From positions 1,612,001-1,676,000 of the forward strand of contig NZ_CP022604.1 of NCBI RefSeq assembly GCF_002278035.1: a stretch of DNA of 64,000 bases, in the 5' to 3' direction. This document shows positions 26,427-35,661 of the stretch, piece after piece. A program made the position numbers and the translations under genes. Source of the DNA: Ochrobactrum quorumnocens (GTDB taxonomy: Bacteria > Pseudomonadota > Alphaproteobacteria > Rhizobiales > Rhizobiaceae). Numbering within the stretch: position 1 is the first letter of the stretch; each line of letters begins with the position of its first letter. The notes under the pieces are model-generated. The model had not been told where the DNA came from. It worked only from the letters and a program-made list of their open reading frames with translations, and made no database searches.

Positions 26427-26891
26427 ATGAACAAACTACTTAAAACAGCTATTCTGGCAGTTGCCTCCATAGCAGCAGTCTCAGCACCGCTGGCTTCGGC
26501 ATCAGCTGACTCTTGGGGTCGTCGCGGCTGGGATCGCGGAGGCGACTGGAACCGCGGCGGTTGGGATCGCCCCTATCATCGTCACCGTGACCGCAGCGGC
26601 GATGCGGTTGCTGCTGGCGTCATCGGCCTTGCGGCGGGCGCTTTGCTCGGCAGCGCTTTGAGCCAGCCTCAGCCGACATATGTCCAGCCTGCGCCCGTTT
26701 ACGCGCCGCCTCCACCGCCGCCTGCATATTATCCGGCACCACCTGCACGCAGCGTGCAGTATCGCGTCGGCTATGAGCCATGGAGCCGCGGCTGGTATCA
26801 ATATTGTTCGGACCGTTATCGTTCGTTCAATGCAAATACCGGAACCTATCGCGGTTATGATGGACGCGACCATTTCTGCTCGGCCAACTAA
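26427..26891 (+). CDS. BA14K-family secreted protein
   Basis: A 154-residue exported protein. Signal peptide MNKLLKTAILAVASIAAVSA is cleaved near ASA-DSW. A Trp/Gly/Arg-rich stretch, a glycine-alanine hydrophobic segment (AAGVIGLAAGALLGSAL) and a Pro-rich linker lead to the C-terminal BA14K motif YCSDRYRSFNANTGTYRGYD with the final FCSAN. Brucella BA14k is an immunoreactive lectin-like protein; related proteins are common in Brucellaceae. The start at 26427 has AAGGAG 7 bp upstream. Confidence 0.87.
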   Translation: MNKLLKTAILAVASIAAVSAPLASASADSWGRRGWDRGGDWNRGGWDRPYHRHRDRSGDAVAAGVIGLAAGALLGSALSQPQPTYVQPAPVYAPPPPPPAYYPAPPARSVQYRVGYEPWSRGWYQYCSDRYRSFNANTGTYRGYDGRDHFCSAN

Positions 26892-26912
26892 ACCCGCTGC
26901 ACGTCTAAATAC

Positions 26913-26941
26913 AAAAAGCCGCCTCAAAGGCGGCTTTTTTC
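26913..26941. terminator. Bidirectional terminator after the BA14K gene
   Basis: AAAGCCGCCT (26915-26924) pairs with AGGCGGCTTT (26928-26937), flanked by A-run and T-run, between convergent genes. Confidence 0.92.
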
Positions 26942-26955
26942 TTGAAGCATTCAGT

Positions 26956-27612
26956 TCAGGCATATCCAATATCGTTGAGAAACGGATTGTTGCGGCGTTC
27001 TTCGCCAAAGCGCCCGCCGGGACCATGGCCGCACAGAAAGCCGATATCGTCGCCCAGCGGCAGCAGCTTTTCTTTTATCGAGCGAATGAGTGCGGCGTGA
27101 TCACCGCCCGGCAGGTCAGTGCGACCGATTGAACCGTTGAACAAAACGTCTCCAACAATCGCGAAGCGCGCCTCAGGATTATAGAACACCACATGTCCCG
27201 GTGCATGCCCTGGGCAATGGAAGACATCGAAAGTGTGCCCGGCAACTGAAACCGTATCGCCTTCTTCCAGCCAACGGTCAGGTGTTACGTTGCGTACACC
27301 CTCAGTCAGGCCGTATTTAAGGCCAGTAGTTGCCAGATTATCGAGCAGAAACTTGTCGTCCTTGTGCGGACCAATAATCTCAACGCCCAAATCTTCTTTG
27401 AGGTCCAGCGCAGCCCCTGCATGATCAATATGGCCATGCGTGATCCAAATAGCTTCTACGTCGACATTCTGAGACGCAATTGCCTCTTTGATTCGATCAA
27501 AATCGCCACCCGGATCGATCACAACACCCTTCTTAGTGTCACCATCGAAAAGGATGGTGCAGTTCTGCTGAAATGGCGTCACTGGAACGATGATGGCTTG
27601 TAATTGTCCCAT
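26956..27612 (-). CDS. MBL-fold metallo-hydrolase (glyoxalase II-like)
   Basis: Zinc hydrolase of 218 residues. The HxHxDH motif is ITHGHIDHAGAALDLKE; further metal ligands are in CPGHAPGHVVFY, VGDVLFNGSIGRTDLPGG and the C-terminal LCGHGPGG. This is the YcbL/GloB-like group, which hydrolyses thioesters such as S-lactoylglutathione, but the glutathione-binding C-terminal domain of true GloB is missing. Single gene with GGAG ahead of the ATG. Confidence 0.87.
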   Translation of the reverse strand: MGQLQAIIVPVTPFQQNCTILFDGDTKKGVVIDPGGDFDRIKEAIASQNVDVEAIWITHGHIDHAGAALDLKEDLGVEIIGPHKDDKFLLDNLATTGLKYGLTEGVRNVTPDRWLEEGDTVSVAGHTFDVFHCPGHAPGHVVFYNPEARFAIVGDVLFNGSIGRTDLPGGDHAALIRSIKEKLLPLGDDIGFLCGHGPGGRFGEERRNNPFLNDIGYA

Positions 27613-27735
27613 ATAGGATACTCCATTCAGTCAGTATGTTGGAAAGATAAACCGTTGGTTCTCGAACTGCCGTGATCTGTTTGCATATTCAGATAATGCG
27701 CGGACTTCAGATTGCAAAGGTCTGGTCATAGTAAA

Positions 27736-27758
27736 ACGGGCGGCACAAGGCCGCCCGT
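27736..27758 (-). terminator. Terminator of the small glycine-rich membrane protein gene
   Basis: Read on the minus strand, ACGGGCGG pairs with CCGCCCGT and is followed by TTT. Its distance (about 115 bp) from the stop codon is long but no other gene intervenes. Confidence 0.65.
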
Positions 27759-27872
27759 ATCCCCTCTCACGAAAACTGTTCAAGTTTCCAAAAGTCTGCA
27801 CGGCTTTTGGAAAAAATGTCACCCCATGAGATCGCCGGTTGTTGTCCCCACAACCGCGCTATTCGCTTAAGC

Positions 27873-28154
27873 TCAGGCCTTGCTTGCCATTGAGTTCTTG
27901 ATCAGTCCGATAATCGCTGTGAGGACGATACCGCCCACACCGCCACCAGCCAACTGGCCAACGACGCCATTAAGAACCGAGTCCATCCCGCCACCGGAAA
28001 GCATAGGCAGAAGCTGGCCAAGAATAACGCCACCGATGCCACCGGCAACTGTATTGCCAGCAGTTCCGAGGCTTAGATTCTTGACAGCACCAGCAATATT
28101 GCCGCCCACTGCGCCCGAAACAAGTTGAAGAATGATAGGCAGTAGAGATTCCAT
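27873..28154 (-). CDS. Small glycine-rich membrane protein
   Basis: A 93-residue hydrophobic protein, MESLLPIILQLVSGAVGGNI, then repeated GG-rich stretches (AGGIGGVILGQLLPM, GQLAGGGVGGIVLTAIIGLI) and a short basic end. It resembles GlsB/YeaQ-type or glycine-zipper membrane proteins in composition but I cannot assign a family. The ATG at 28154 has GGGGTG upstream; a GTG three codons earlier is the alternative. Function not known. Confidence 0.7.
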   Translation of the reverse strand: MESLLPIILQLVSGAVGGNIAGAVKNLSLGTAGNTVAGGIGGVILGQLLPMLSGGGMDSVLNGVVGQLAGGGVGGIVLTAIIGLIKNSMASKA

Positions 28155-28256
28155 AATCGTCACCCCATCTGAGTTAAAAGCCGGAATAACGCGAATCCGA
28201 CATGGAAAATCTTGGACCGAAACTTTCCAATGTCAAACAATAAGCCGTCACATAGT

Positions 28257-28284
28257 AAAAAAGCGGCTTAAAAGCCGCTTTTTT
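28257..28284. terminator. Bidirectional terminator downstream of ilvE
   Basis: AGCGGCTT (28262-28269) pairs with AAGCCGCT (28272-28279), with A-run and T-run outside. It terminates the minus-strand ilvE transcript. Confidence 0.9.
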
Positions 28285-28299
28285 CTGTTTAAAACGTTG

Positions 28300-29190
28300 C
28301 TACTCAGCAGCTATTCGCTTGGGCTGAACTTCGGTCGCATAATCATTCATCAACGTGTTGGTGATTTCACCCGGCGTAAAATGGTACTTCCCAATTTCCG
28401 AAACCGGCGTCACTTCTGCCGCTGTTCCACACAGGAAGCATTCTGTGAATGTCGCCATTTCTTCCGGCATGATAACCCGTTCAATAACTTCCAGACCTCG
28501 ACGCTTGGCAAGATCAATAATCGTCCGGCGTGTGATGCCATCAAGGAAGCAATCAGGCTTTGGTGTGTGCAATGCACCGTCTTTGACAAGGAACACATTC
28601 GCACCCGTGGCCTCAGCGACCTGACCGCGCCAGTCAAGCATAAGCGCATCCGCATAGCCTTTTGCTTCGGCTGCATGCTTGGAAATAGTGCAGATCATAT
28701 AAAGTCCGGCAGCCTTGGAACGCGAGGGCGCAGTGCGCGGATCAGGACGGCAATATTCTGCGATGTCGAGCCGAATGCCCTTCATCTTTTCTTCAGGCGA
28801 GAAATAGCTTGGCCACTGCCAGATCGCGATAGCCAGATGAATGCGATTGTTCTGAGCCGAAACGCCAAGCGACTCTGATCCACGCCAAGCAATCGGTCGA
28901 ACATATGCGTCGACGAAACCCTGCTTCTTGAGCAGTTCGCGACAGGCATTGTCGATCTCTTCGACGCTATATGGAATCTCGAAGCCAAGAATTCGGGCAG
29001 ATTCATGCAGGCGCTCAGTATGCTCGGTCAGCTTGAAAATCTCGCCGCCATAAGCACGCTCGCCTTCGAATACGGCGCTCGCATAATGCAGACCGTGCGT
29101 CAGCACATGTACCTTCGCATCCTTCCAGGAGACAAACTCGCCGTCCTGCCAGATAAATCCGTCGCGTTGATCGAATGGAATCGCAGCCAT
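28300..29190 (-). CDS. ilvE: Branched-chain amino acid aminotransferase
   Basis: PLP-dependent fold-type IV aminotransferase for the last step of Leu, Ile and Val synthesis, 296 residues. Typical blocks are HGLHYASAVFEGERAYGGEI, YVRPIAWRG, the SKAAGLYM segment, GQVAEATGANVFLVKDG and FLCGTAAEVTPV. The start MAAIPFDQRDGF at 29190 has GAGGAAGAG upstream; an earlier in-frame ATG is less well placed. Single gene ending at a terminator. Confidence 0.94.
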   Translation of the reverse strand: MAAIPFDQRDGFIWQDGEFVSWKDAKVHVLTHGLHYASAVFEGERAYGGEIFKLTEHTERLHESARILGFEIPYSVEEIDNACRELLKKQGFVDAYVRPIAWRGSESLGVSAQNNRIHLAIAIWQWPSYFSPEEKMKGIRLDIAEYCRPDPRTAPSRSKAAGLYMICTISKHAAEAKGYADALMLDWRGQVAEATGANVFLVKDGALHTPKPDCFLDGITRRTIIDLAKRRGLEVIERVIMPEEMATFTECFLCGTAAEVTPVSEIGKYHFTPGEITNTLMNDYATEVQPKRIAAE

Positions 29191-29613
29191 TTTACTCTTC
29201 CTCAAATTGCCCGCTTTTTTGCAGGCCGTTTGGCTCTGATGAGCCTTTCCCTAGTCTTTTCTGGCCAGTTAAATCGATATAACTGGTAAGTAAGACATGT
29301 TTTTCTTCGCCAACACTGGCATTTTAAAATCAAATGCGCTGAGGTCAGCTCGAACAACTCGCTGAGATCAGGCAAATAATGCATGTAAAACAAAGATATT
29401 TCCGACAATTACAGAAAATAAAGCTCGCCATTATGCTTTACCGTCCTTATTGGACAGTCTGACACAGCAAGCCGCGTAATTATCTCTCCTCCAACATGCA
29501 TCAGTGCAAACTTTATTCCAAAAAAAGCAGCCTGCACTTACCAAAAATTATCTTGGCGATTGAGTTATGTCAACAATGCTGACATATTTATCGCAACAGG
29601 ATGGAGCTTCGAT
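29191..29613. other. Intergenic region between ilvE and the MarR regulator, no gene seen
   Basis: 423 bp, A/T-rich in its middle. It must contain both divergent promoters. I could not identify a convincing operator, RNA or repeat here. Confidence 0.5.
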
Positions 29614-30162
29614 GTGAATTCGACGAACGACGTTAACTATATCAGCAATCCTCTGACGTGTCTGGAGGCTGACGATCTCAACGTCATTGAACTGCTGTTC
29701 TTCTCTTATCGCGATTTCACCGCCGACCCGGACCTGATCCTCGAGAAGATCGGATTTGGCCGCGCCCATCACCGTGTGCTTTATTTCATCAATCGCAAGC
29801 CCGGCATGACGGTGGCCGAGCTTCTGGAAGTGCTCCGCATTACCAAACAGAGCCTGTCGCGCGTTCTCAAGCAACTGATCGATACCGGCCATGTTGTACA
29901 GGCCACTGGTTTACACGATCGCCGTCACCGCAAACTTTATCCCACAAAAAGTGGGCGACAACTCACGCTTGCACTTGCTTTGCCACAGTCGCGCCGCATC
30001 GCGCGGGCATTGGAAGAATCCGGTGCTGCAGAACGCGAAGTCATTGAGCGGTTTCTTTATAATATGGTCAATCCTGAACGCCGTGCCCAGATTGACGATT
30101 TCGCGGCCACTGAAACGGCTGGCGCAGCATCTGAACCCAGGCTCGATAAGGCTGGGGGCTAA
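29614..30162 (+). CDS. MarR-family regulator, PetP-like
   Basis: A 182-residue winged-helix regulator. Core motifs are FGRAHHRVLYFINRKPGMTV, AELLEVLRITKQSLSRVLKQ (recognition helix) and DRRHRKLYPTKSGRQL (wing). The ORF opens at a TTG (29560), but the GTG at 29614 has GGAG 7 bp upstream and gives a better N-terminus. It is followed by an OmpR-type response regulator, the same order as petP-petR of Rhodobacter capsulatus, which control cytochrome bc1 and growth. The parallel is by family and gene order only. Confidence 0.85.
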   Translation: MNSTNDVNYISNPLTCLEADDLNVIELLFFSYRDFTADPDLILEKIGFGRAHHRVLYFINRKPGMTVAELLEVLRITKQSLSRVLKQLIDTGHVVQATGLHDRRHRKLYPTKSGRQLTLALALPQSRRIARALEESGAAEREVIERFLYNMVNPERRAQIDDFAATETAGAASEPRLDKAGG

Positions 30163-30331
30163 TCGCCTACAGTGCAAGCCTCAGATAGACGCGCTGTCTT
30201 GCAGTGGCTAAGATGCAGCTCGCCGTAGAAACTATGAGACCAGCTTTCTGCGGCATGCCTATAATAAAAGCCCAGGGCCGCACAGCCTCCGCTGACGGCA
30301 ATATATAAACAGGATGGGATCGAACGACGCC

Positions 30332-31036
30332 ATGGCTGTAGATGAAAACAACCTTTCCGACGACGCGCCACATCTTCTTGTTGTCGATGATGACACGCGA
30401 ATTCGCAGCCTGCTTTCGCAATATCTGACGACTAGCGGTTTTCGAGTGACCATGGCTGGCAGCGCAGCAGAAGCGCGCCGCAAGCTCGAAGGCATCGATT
30501 TCGACCTGCTAATCCTCGACGTGATGATGCCCGGCGAAACCGGTGTCTCGCTGACCCGTTCACTGCGTGAGCAGAAAAGCGTGCCGATCCTGATGCTGAC
30601 CGCTTTGTCAGAAACCGACAGCAGGATCGATGGTCTGTCAGCAGGCGCAGATGACTATCTGCCAAAGCCTTTTGATCCACGCGAACTGATCTTGCGTATC
30701 AACAATATCCTCCGCCGTGGTGCGTCACCGTCCCAGCTGAAAATCGAACAGATCGTTTTTGGACCTTACACCTTCTTCATTCCGCGTCGCGAATTGAAGA
30801 AGGGCACCGAGACAATCAAGCTCACGGATCGCGAGCAGGATATCATGGCGATTTTCGCCGAGCGTGCCGGTGAAACCATTCCGCGTCATGAACTGACCGG
30901 ACAGGACGGCGATGTCGGCGAACGCACAATTGATGTGCAGATCAACCGCCTGCGTCGCAAGATCGAGCAGGACCCGGCTAATCCCGTCTGGCTGCAAACC
31001 GTTCGCGGCATCGGCTATAAGCTGAGCATCGAGTAG
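30332..31036 (+). CDS. OmpR-family response regulator, PetR-like
   Basis: Two-component DNA-binding regulator, 234 residues from this start. Receiver domain: acidic pair at 19-21 (VVDDDTRIRS), phospho-acceptor D63 (LILDVMMPGETG), and Lys112 in LPKPFDPRE. The C-terminal winged-helix domain ends RTIDVQINRLRRKIEQDPAN followed by QTVRGIGYKLS. An ATG at 30314 would add six residues; ribosome sites are weak for both. Probably works with the kinase downstream. Confidence 0.9.
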   Translation: MAVDENNLSDDAPHLLVVDDDTRIRSLLSQYLTTSGFRVTMAGSAAEARRKLEGIDFDLLILDVMMPGETGVSLTRSLREQKSVPILMLTALSETDSRIDGLSAGADDYLPKPFDPRELILRINNILRRGASPSQLKIEQIVFGPYTFFIPRRELKKGTETIKLTDREQDIMAIFAERAGETIPRHELTGQDGDVGERTIDVQINRLRRKIEQDPANPVWLQTVRGIGYKLSIE

Positions 31037-31140
31037 CGTTTAGAGCGCATCCCAGAAAGTGCGAAGCGGTTTTCGGAATGCGCGTTAAATCAAAGATTTG
31101 GAGCGCCGATCCGATCGAAACGCGCTTTGGATCTAGAAAG
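31037..31140. repeat. Degenerate palindromic repeat cluster
   Basis: TAGAGCGCATCCCAGAAAG with GCGGTTTTCGGAATGCGCG forms an imperfect palindrome (module A type), followed by GGAGCGCCGATCCGATCG, related to the 15245-15285 element. It lies between the response regulator and kinase genes, which are therefore not tightly coupled. Confidence 0.6.
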
Positions 31141-31214
31141 AGCGGAGCGTCGCAAATTTCAGAGCGTGACCGAAGACATAGAATTTGCAGAACCGTCTGG
31201 AGTATTCTGAGACG

Positions 31215-32558
31215 ATGAAATCGCTCTGGAAAACACTCACGCGCTGGTTTGCGCGCCGTATGCCCAAAGGGCTCTATGCGCGTTCGCTTATCATTATCAT
31301 TGCGCCAATGGTGCTGCTTCAGTCCGTGATTGCCTATGTGTTCATGGAACGTCACTGGCAGATGGTGACTGAACGGCTTTCCACGGCTGTCGTGCGCGAT
31401 ATCTCCGCGATAATCGACATTCTAGAAACCTATCCGCAAGAACCCGGCTACGACAATCTGATCCGCATTTCGCAGCAGCGTCTAGGGCTGAACATTTCGA
31501 TCCTGCCACCCGATCCGCTACCGCCACCCGGGCCGAAACCCTTCTTCGCTATTCTCGATTACTTCCTGAGCGAAGAGATCACTCGCCAGATCAATCGCCC
31601 TTTCTGGGTCGATACAGTCGGCGATTCCGATCTGATCGAGATTCGGATTAAGCTCGACGACAAGGTGCTGCGTGTCTTCGCACGTCGCAGTCAGGCCTAT
31701 GCGTCCAATACCGGCATCTTCCTCACATGGATGATCGGTACCGCGCTTGTACTGTTGATCATCGCAATCGCCTTCCTGCGCAACCAGATCAAACCCATCC
31801 AGCAGCTCTCGCAAGCAGCCGAAAGTTTTGGTAAGGGTCGACCGATGCCCGAAGGCTTCCGTCCGCACGGCGCCGAAGAAGTTCGCCGCGCAGGCATTGC
31901 ATTTATCCAGATGCGCTCACGTATCGAACGGCAAATTGAACAGCGCACCGCCATGCTTTCCGGCGTCAGCCACGATCTGCGCACGATTCTGACGCGCTTC
32001 AAGCTGCAACTGGCACTAACCGGTAACGCAATCGATACAGAGCCGCTCAACCAGGACATCGCCGACATGCAGACGATGCTTGAAGGCTATCTTGCCTTTG
32101 CACGTGGCGAAGGCTCAGAAGAAGCTGCGACCTATGACGTGCGCCTGCTGTGTGACAAGCTCGCGAACGAAGCGCGACTGCGCGAGCGTGGCTTCAAGTA
32201 TTCAATCGAAGGCGACAGCGAGGTCAATGTTCGTCCGAATGCCTTCTCACGCCTCGTTAGCAATCTTGTTTCCAATGCCTTCCGCCATGCGGATAATGTC
32301 GAGCTGTCAATTACCCATGACGATGGCTGGCTGAAAATTATCGTCGATGACGATGGCCCCGGCATCCCGGAAGATCGACGCGAAGACGTCTTCAAACCTT
32401 TTGTGCGCCTAGATGAAGCGCGCACGCAGGATTCCGGCGGCACTGGTGGCCTTGGCCTCGCCATCGCGCGTGACATTGCCAGAAGTCACGGCGGCGATAT
32501 CGATCTTGAAGACGCCCCCACAGGCGGCCTGAGAGCAATTATCCGTATTCCGGCTTAA
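31215..32558 (+). CDS. Sensor histidine kinase, EnvZ-like
   Basis: Membrane sensor kinase, 447 residues. Two membrane segments (about 23-43 and 168-188) flank a periplasmic domain of about 125 residues. HAMP region follows ([20 protein letters not shown]). The dimerization/H-box is [15 protein letters not shown] with phospho-acceptor H253; residue 258 is Ile where most EnvZ-type kinases have Pro (SHDLRTPLTR). N-box [11 protein letters not shown]1 [10 protein letters not shown] and G2 [14 protein letters not shown] are intact. The ATG at 31215 is chosen over an upstream TTG. It follows the response regulator after a repeat-containing gap. Confidence 0.9.
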   Translation: MKSLWKTLTRWFARRMPKGLYARSLIIIIAPMVLLQSVIAYVFMERHWQMVTERLSTAVVRDISAIIDILETYPQEPGYDNLIRISQQRLGLNISILPPDPLPPPGPKPFFAILDYFLSEEITRQINRPFWVDTVGDSDLIEIRIKLDDKVLRVFARRSQAYASNTGIFLTWMIGTALVLLIIAIAFLRNQIKPIQQLSQAAESFGKGRPMPEGFRPHGAEEVRRAGIAFIQMRSRIERQIEQRTAMLSGVSHDLRTILTRFKLQLALTGNAIDTEPLNQDIADMQTMLEGYLAFARGEGSEEAATYDVRLLCDKLANEARLRERGFKYSIEGDSEVNVRPNAFSRLVSNLVSNAFRHADNVELSITHDDGWLKIIVDDDGPGIPEDRREDVFKPFVRLDEARTQDSGGTGGLGLAIARDIARSHGGDIDLEDAPTGGLRAIIRIPA

Positions 32559-32941
32559 ACCCGACTGATCGCCTGCGCTGCCACATAGCCAAGTGCTGTC
32601 GCGGCGAGGCACGCAAAAAGCGATATGCTAACATTCAGCAGTGCGCGTCCCGGCATGCCGAGACGCAGCAACTCGAAGGTTTGCACGCTGAATGAGGAGA
32701 AGGTGGTGAAGCCGCCGCAAATGCCGACCATGAAGGCGAGACGCCAGATTTCAGGCACTTCGAAGCGGCTCGAGGCCATCGTCAGTGCACCAAAAAAGGC
32801 GATTGCAAACGAACCGATGATATTGACGACAATTGTGCCCCAAGGCAGATCACGGCTGACAGGGGCCAGCCAGATGGCAAACCAGTAGCGCAAAACGCTC
32901 CCCAACGCACCGCCCAATGCTACAGCAATTGTTCCCTGCAT
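32555..32941 (-). CDS. crcB: Fluoride-export channel CrcB (Fluc)
   Basis: Four-helix membrane protein of 128 residues that forms dual-topology dimers exporting fluoride. [35 protein letters not shown] (the conserved Asn of the pore) and [19 protein letters not shown] with the phenylalanine/TTFS track are all present. The start [11 protein letters not shown] at 32941 is typical. No fluoride riboswitch pseudoknot was recognised upstream. Overlaps the kinase gene by 4 bp at its convergent 3' end. Confidence 0.93.
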   Translation of the reverse strand: MQGTIAVALGGALGSVLRYWFAIWLAPVSRDLPWGTIVVNIIGSFAIAFFGALTMASSRFEVPEIWRLAFMVGICGGFTTFSSFSVQTFELLRLGMPGRALLNVSISLFACLAATALGYVAAQAISRV

Positions 32942-33016
32942 CTGTCTTATTCCTATACGTTGCTTGCACAACCAATCGCACAGAACATGCGATATGCACA
33001 AATCACAGCTATAAGA

Positions 33017-33364
33017 TCAGAACAGTTTGACGCCGTTTTGGACTTTCTTATCGATAGCAGCGAGAACAACCTCGCCATTCTCATCTGGAAAGCCAAGTGT
33101 CAGGACTTCGGACATAAAGGGGCCAATCTGACGTGGTGGGAAGTTGACCACTGCCATTACCTGACGCCCGATCAGCTCTTCCGGTTGATAATGCTTCGTT
33201 ATCTGGGCGGAAGACTTTTTGACACCGATTTTTTCACCAAAATCGATTTTCAGTTTAAAAGCAGGTTTACGCGCTTCAGGAAATGGAACGGCTTCAACAA
33301 TGGTCCCCGTGCGGATATCGACTTTCTCGAAATCGCCCCAGCTGATCGTTTCCGCTGCATTCAT
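33017..33364 (-). CDS. csaA: tRNA-binding domain protein CsaA
   Basis: Small OB-fold protein of 115 residues, a dimeric chaperone-like or tRNA-binding factor. DFEKVDIRTGTIVEAVPFPE, KLKIDFGEKIGVKKSSAQIT and GRQVMAVVNFPPRQIGPFMS are the hallmark blocks, with C-terminal VLTLGFPDENGEVVLAA. Lies upstream of crcB on the same strand with a 75-bp gap. In bacteria it was described as a protein-secretion chaperone in Bacillus; its role in Alphaproteobacteria is not established. Confidence 0.92.
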   Translation of the reverse strand: MNAAETISWGDFEKVDIRTGTIVEAVPFPEARKPAFKLKIDFGEKIGVKKSSAQITKHYQPEELIGRQVMAVVNFPPRQIGPFMSEVLTLGFPDENGEVVLAAIDKKVQNGVKLF

Positions 33365-33413
33365 AATAAATCCCCTGAAATAGATCCCGGCAGTTTACCG
33401 GGATCTCTAATGC

Positions 33414-33914
33414 TTATGCGCGCCCAACTGTCTCGAAGACAACGCTTTCAAGCGATTCACGCGCGCTGACACCCGACCAGACAACAAACTGAAATGCCTG
33501 GAAATAGGTTTCACAAGCTTCAAGTGCCGCCGACAACAGCACTTCAACCTGACGGCTGGTTGGCTCTGCACCACCGGCCAGCAGCAACGACTGGCGATAC
33601 ATGATCGCACCTTCCTGCCGCCAGAGATCAAAATGACCCATCAGAAGTTTTTCATTGATCAGCGAAAGCAACCGCATCACTTCATTGACGCGCGGCTCCG
33701 CAACCTTGATGTCAAAGGCGCAAGCCAGGTGCAACGCTTCAAAGTCCTCCATCCAGGAGAACGAGATGTGGTAGTCGGTCCAGTTACCCGCTACCGAAAT
33801 TGCAATTTCATCGTCGCCAGTCCGCTCGAACGTCCAGTCGTTTGAATTCGCAACGTGCTCGATCACATCCACAGGATGCGCTTCGCGTGCAAATTCAAGC
33901 TCAAGAAGGCTCAT
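33414..33914 (-). CDS. YbjN-domain protein
   Basis: A 166-residue cytoplasmic protein of the YbjN family (type III secretion chaperone-like fold). MSLLELEFAREAHPVDVIEH opens it; WTDYHISFSWMEDFEALHLA and LLSLINEKLLMGHFDLWRQE are the conserved blocks. The reading frame continues to 34091 but the ATG at 33914 marks the conserved N-terminus. E. coli YbjN affects motility and stress responses; the function here is unknown. Confidence 0.85.
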   Translation of the reverse strand: MSLLELEFAREAHPVDVIEHVANSNDWTFERTGDDEIAISVAGNWTDYHISFSWMEDFEALHLACAFDIKVAEPRVNEVMRLLSLINEKLLMGHFDLWRQEGAIMYRQSLLLAGGAEPTSRQVEVLLSAALEACETYFQAFQFVVWSGVSARESLESVVFETVGRA

Positions 33915-34342
33915 GTCCGTTTCCTGTTCTGGGAAGCGCCTCGAAAGACACCTCCAAATTCCCGGCGCGCAAGTTATTGCTCGCCCGCACCCATCACCAC
34001 GCAAGACTGAGCGCAGAAAAACAGGCACGAATTGATCGGTTGAGGAACCGACATGCTTGAAAAGCATGCAACGCCTCAATGGCACACGCACATACGCAAC
34101 TGATACTGGAAAGCAGCCTGAAAGACGCGAAAACTAAAACTACAGCCCCTCGCCGCTGCCCACATGACTGCGTTACGAATCATGTAGTGTTTTCAGTCTA
34201 TTGATGCTGAATCTGAACGCCAGCCCCTTTTCTAAAAAGAGGCATTAAAGCATGTGGAAATATGATTGGGGCGGGCCGCAACCCTTGCCTTAACCGACTC
34301 TAAGACAAGGGTTTTTGCCACTTGCGGCCTGTTAATAAAAAA
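33915..34342. other. Intergenic region with an orphan plus-strand terminator
   Basis: 428 bp without a gene. Includes an ACATGA...TCATGT inverted pair near 34163-34188, and the terminator at 34280-34316. The terminator faces right although no plus-strand gene lies upstream, which hints at a small RNA. Confidence 0.5.
34280..34316 (+). terminator. Orphan Rho-independent terminator (possible small RNA 3' end)
   Basis: AACCCTTG (34280-34287) pairs with CAAGGGTT (34306-34313), the stem is extended by CTTA/TAAG, and T-run follows to 34316. Nearest plus-strand gene upstream ends about 1.7 kb away. Confidence 0.7.
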
Positions 34343-34663
34343 TTATGAATTATCTTTGGATTTAGACGCCTGAGCAGAGGTTTTCGTCGTTTTGGCACTC
34401 GAATCAACTTCAAGTTTGGCAAGACGCGCTTCCAAAGCTTCAATTTTAACAAGCAAAGCACTGTTTTCAGCACGCGCTTTGATTGCCATTTCACGCACGG
34501 CTTCAAAGTCCTCGCGCTGCACCACATCAAGCGTGTTGAGCACGCGTTCGCTCTGTGATCGCAAAGCTGTCTCCACCTCGCGGCGCACGCCTTGCGCAGC
34601 GCCTGCCGCATCGGTCACAAGCTTGGCGAGTTCATCGAGAACCCGGTTTTGTCCGCTGGTCAT
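34343..34663 (-). CDS. ubiK: Ubiquinone biosynthesis accessory factor UbiK (BMFP)
   Basis: A 106-residue coiled-coil protein of the YqiC/UbiK family, which assists aerobic ubiquinone synthesis in E. coli and has membrane-fusogenic activity in Brucella (BMFP). MTSGQNRVLDELAKLVTDAA, GVRREVETALRSQSERVLN and REDFEAVREMAIKARAENSA then LLVKIEALEARLAKLE (trimeric coiled coil) fit the family. The C-terminal tail is Ser/Lys/Thr-rich. It is divergent from lgt, 152 bp away. Confidence 0.9.
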   Translation of the reverse strand: MTSGQNRVLDELAKLVTDAAGAAQGVRREVETALRSQSERVLNTLDVVQREDFEAVREMAIKARAENSALLVKIEALEARLAKLEVDSSAKTTKTSAQASKSKDNS

Positions 34664-34815
34664 GGCATTCTTCCCTATCTTCGATACAGGCTTGTTGAAA
34701 ACATAAATTGGAAATAGGGCTGTCTCGGTTCTGATGCAAGTGAAGCTGTATAATCGTGATCACTTGACCACTCAGATATCGTCGCGCATGGTCCGCCGGA
34801 AAATGGAGTTATTAT

Positions 34816-35661
34816 ATGATAGAGACGTTGCTGCCGGTTTCGGCTCTGGCTTTTCCGAATATCGATCCGGTGATTTTCTCCATCGGCCCGCTTGCCGTTC
34901 ATTGGTACGGTCTTGGTTATGTTGTCGGCATCATGTTTGCGTGGTGGTACGGCAAGAAGCTTTTGCGCAATCATCGCCTTTGGGGCAATAATCAGCCGCC
35001 CATGCAGCCCGAAGCGCTCGACGACTTTGTCATCTGGGCGGCACTCGGCGTGGTGCTCGGTGGCCGTATCGGCTACGTCCTGTTCTATAACTTCTCCTAC
35101 TATCTCTCCAATCCACTGGCTATTCCGGCCGTTTGGGATGGCGGCATGTCATTCCATGGCGGCATTCTTGGTACCACGGTTGCCATGATCCTGTTCGCGC
35201 GCTCACGCGGCATCAAAGTCTGGAGCATGTTTGATACGATTGCAGCAGGCGTCCCCATAGGCCTTGGCGTCGTGCGTATCGCCAATTTCATTAATCAGGA
35301 ACTCTGGGGCCGCGTCAGCGATGTGCCTTGGGCTGTCTATTTCCCCAATGGTGGCCCACTGCCGCGTCACCCGAGCCAGCTCTATGAAGCCTTCCTTGAA
35401 GGTTTCGTGCTGTTTTTCGTTCTGTTCCTGCTCATCTGGGTGGGCAAAAAAATCAAAGCGCCCGGCTTCATCGCCGGCACCTTTGTTGCAGGCTATGGCC
35501 TCAGCCGCATTATCGTCGAGTTCTTCCGTGAACCAGACGCACAGCTTGGCTATCTTTTCGGCGGTTGGCTCACCATGGGCATGGTGCTGTCGGTGCCGAT
35601 GGTCTTGATTGGGCTTTGGGCAATGTTGCGTGCAAACCGGGCTGTAGCAAAGAATGCCTGA
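34816..35661 (+). CDS. lgt: Prolipoprotein diacylglyceryl transferase
   Basis: Inner-membrane enzyme that transfers diacylglycerol from phosphatidylglycerol to the lipobox cysteine, the first step of lipoprotein maturation. 281 residues with about seven helices. [42 protein letters not shown] (the conserved HGG) and [10 protein letters not shown] with the following [15 protein letters not shown] are the Lgt signatures. The ATG has GGAG upstream. Overlaps the next gene by 8 bp. Confidence 0.95.
   Translation: MIETLLPVSALAFPNIDPVIFSIGPLAVHWYGLGYVVGIMFAWWYGKKLLRNHRLWGNNQPPMQPEALDDFVIWAALGVVLGGRIGYVLFYNFSYYLSNPLAIPAVWDGGMSFHGGILGTTVAMILFARSRGIKVWSMFDTIAAGVPIGLGVVRIANFINQELWGRVSDVPWAVYFPNGGPLPRHPSQLYEAFLEGFVLFFVLFLLIWVGKKIKAPGFIAGTFVAGYGLSRIIVEFFREPDAQLGYLFGGWLTMGMVLSVPMVLIGLWAMLRANRAVAKNA

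Noticed and set aside
32942..33016. Fluoride riboswitch upstream of crcB
   Set aside because: The gap is only 75 bp and shows no recognisable pseudoknot core.
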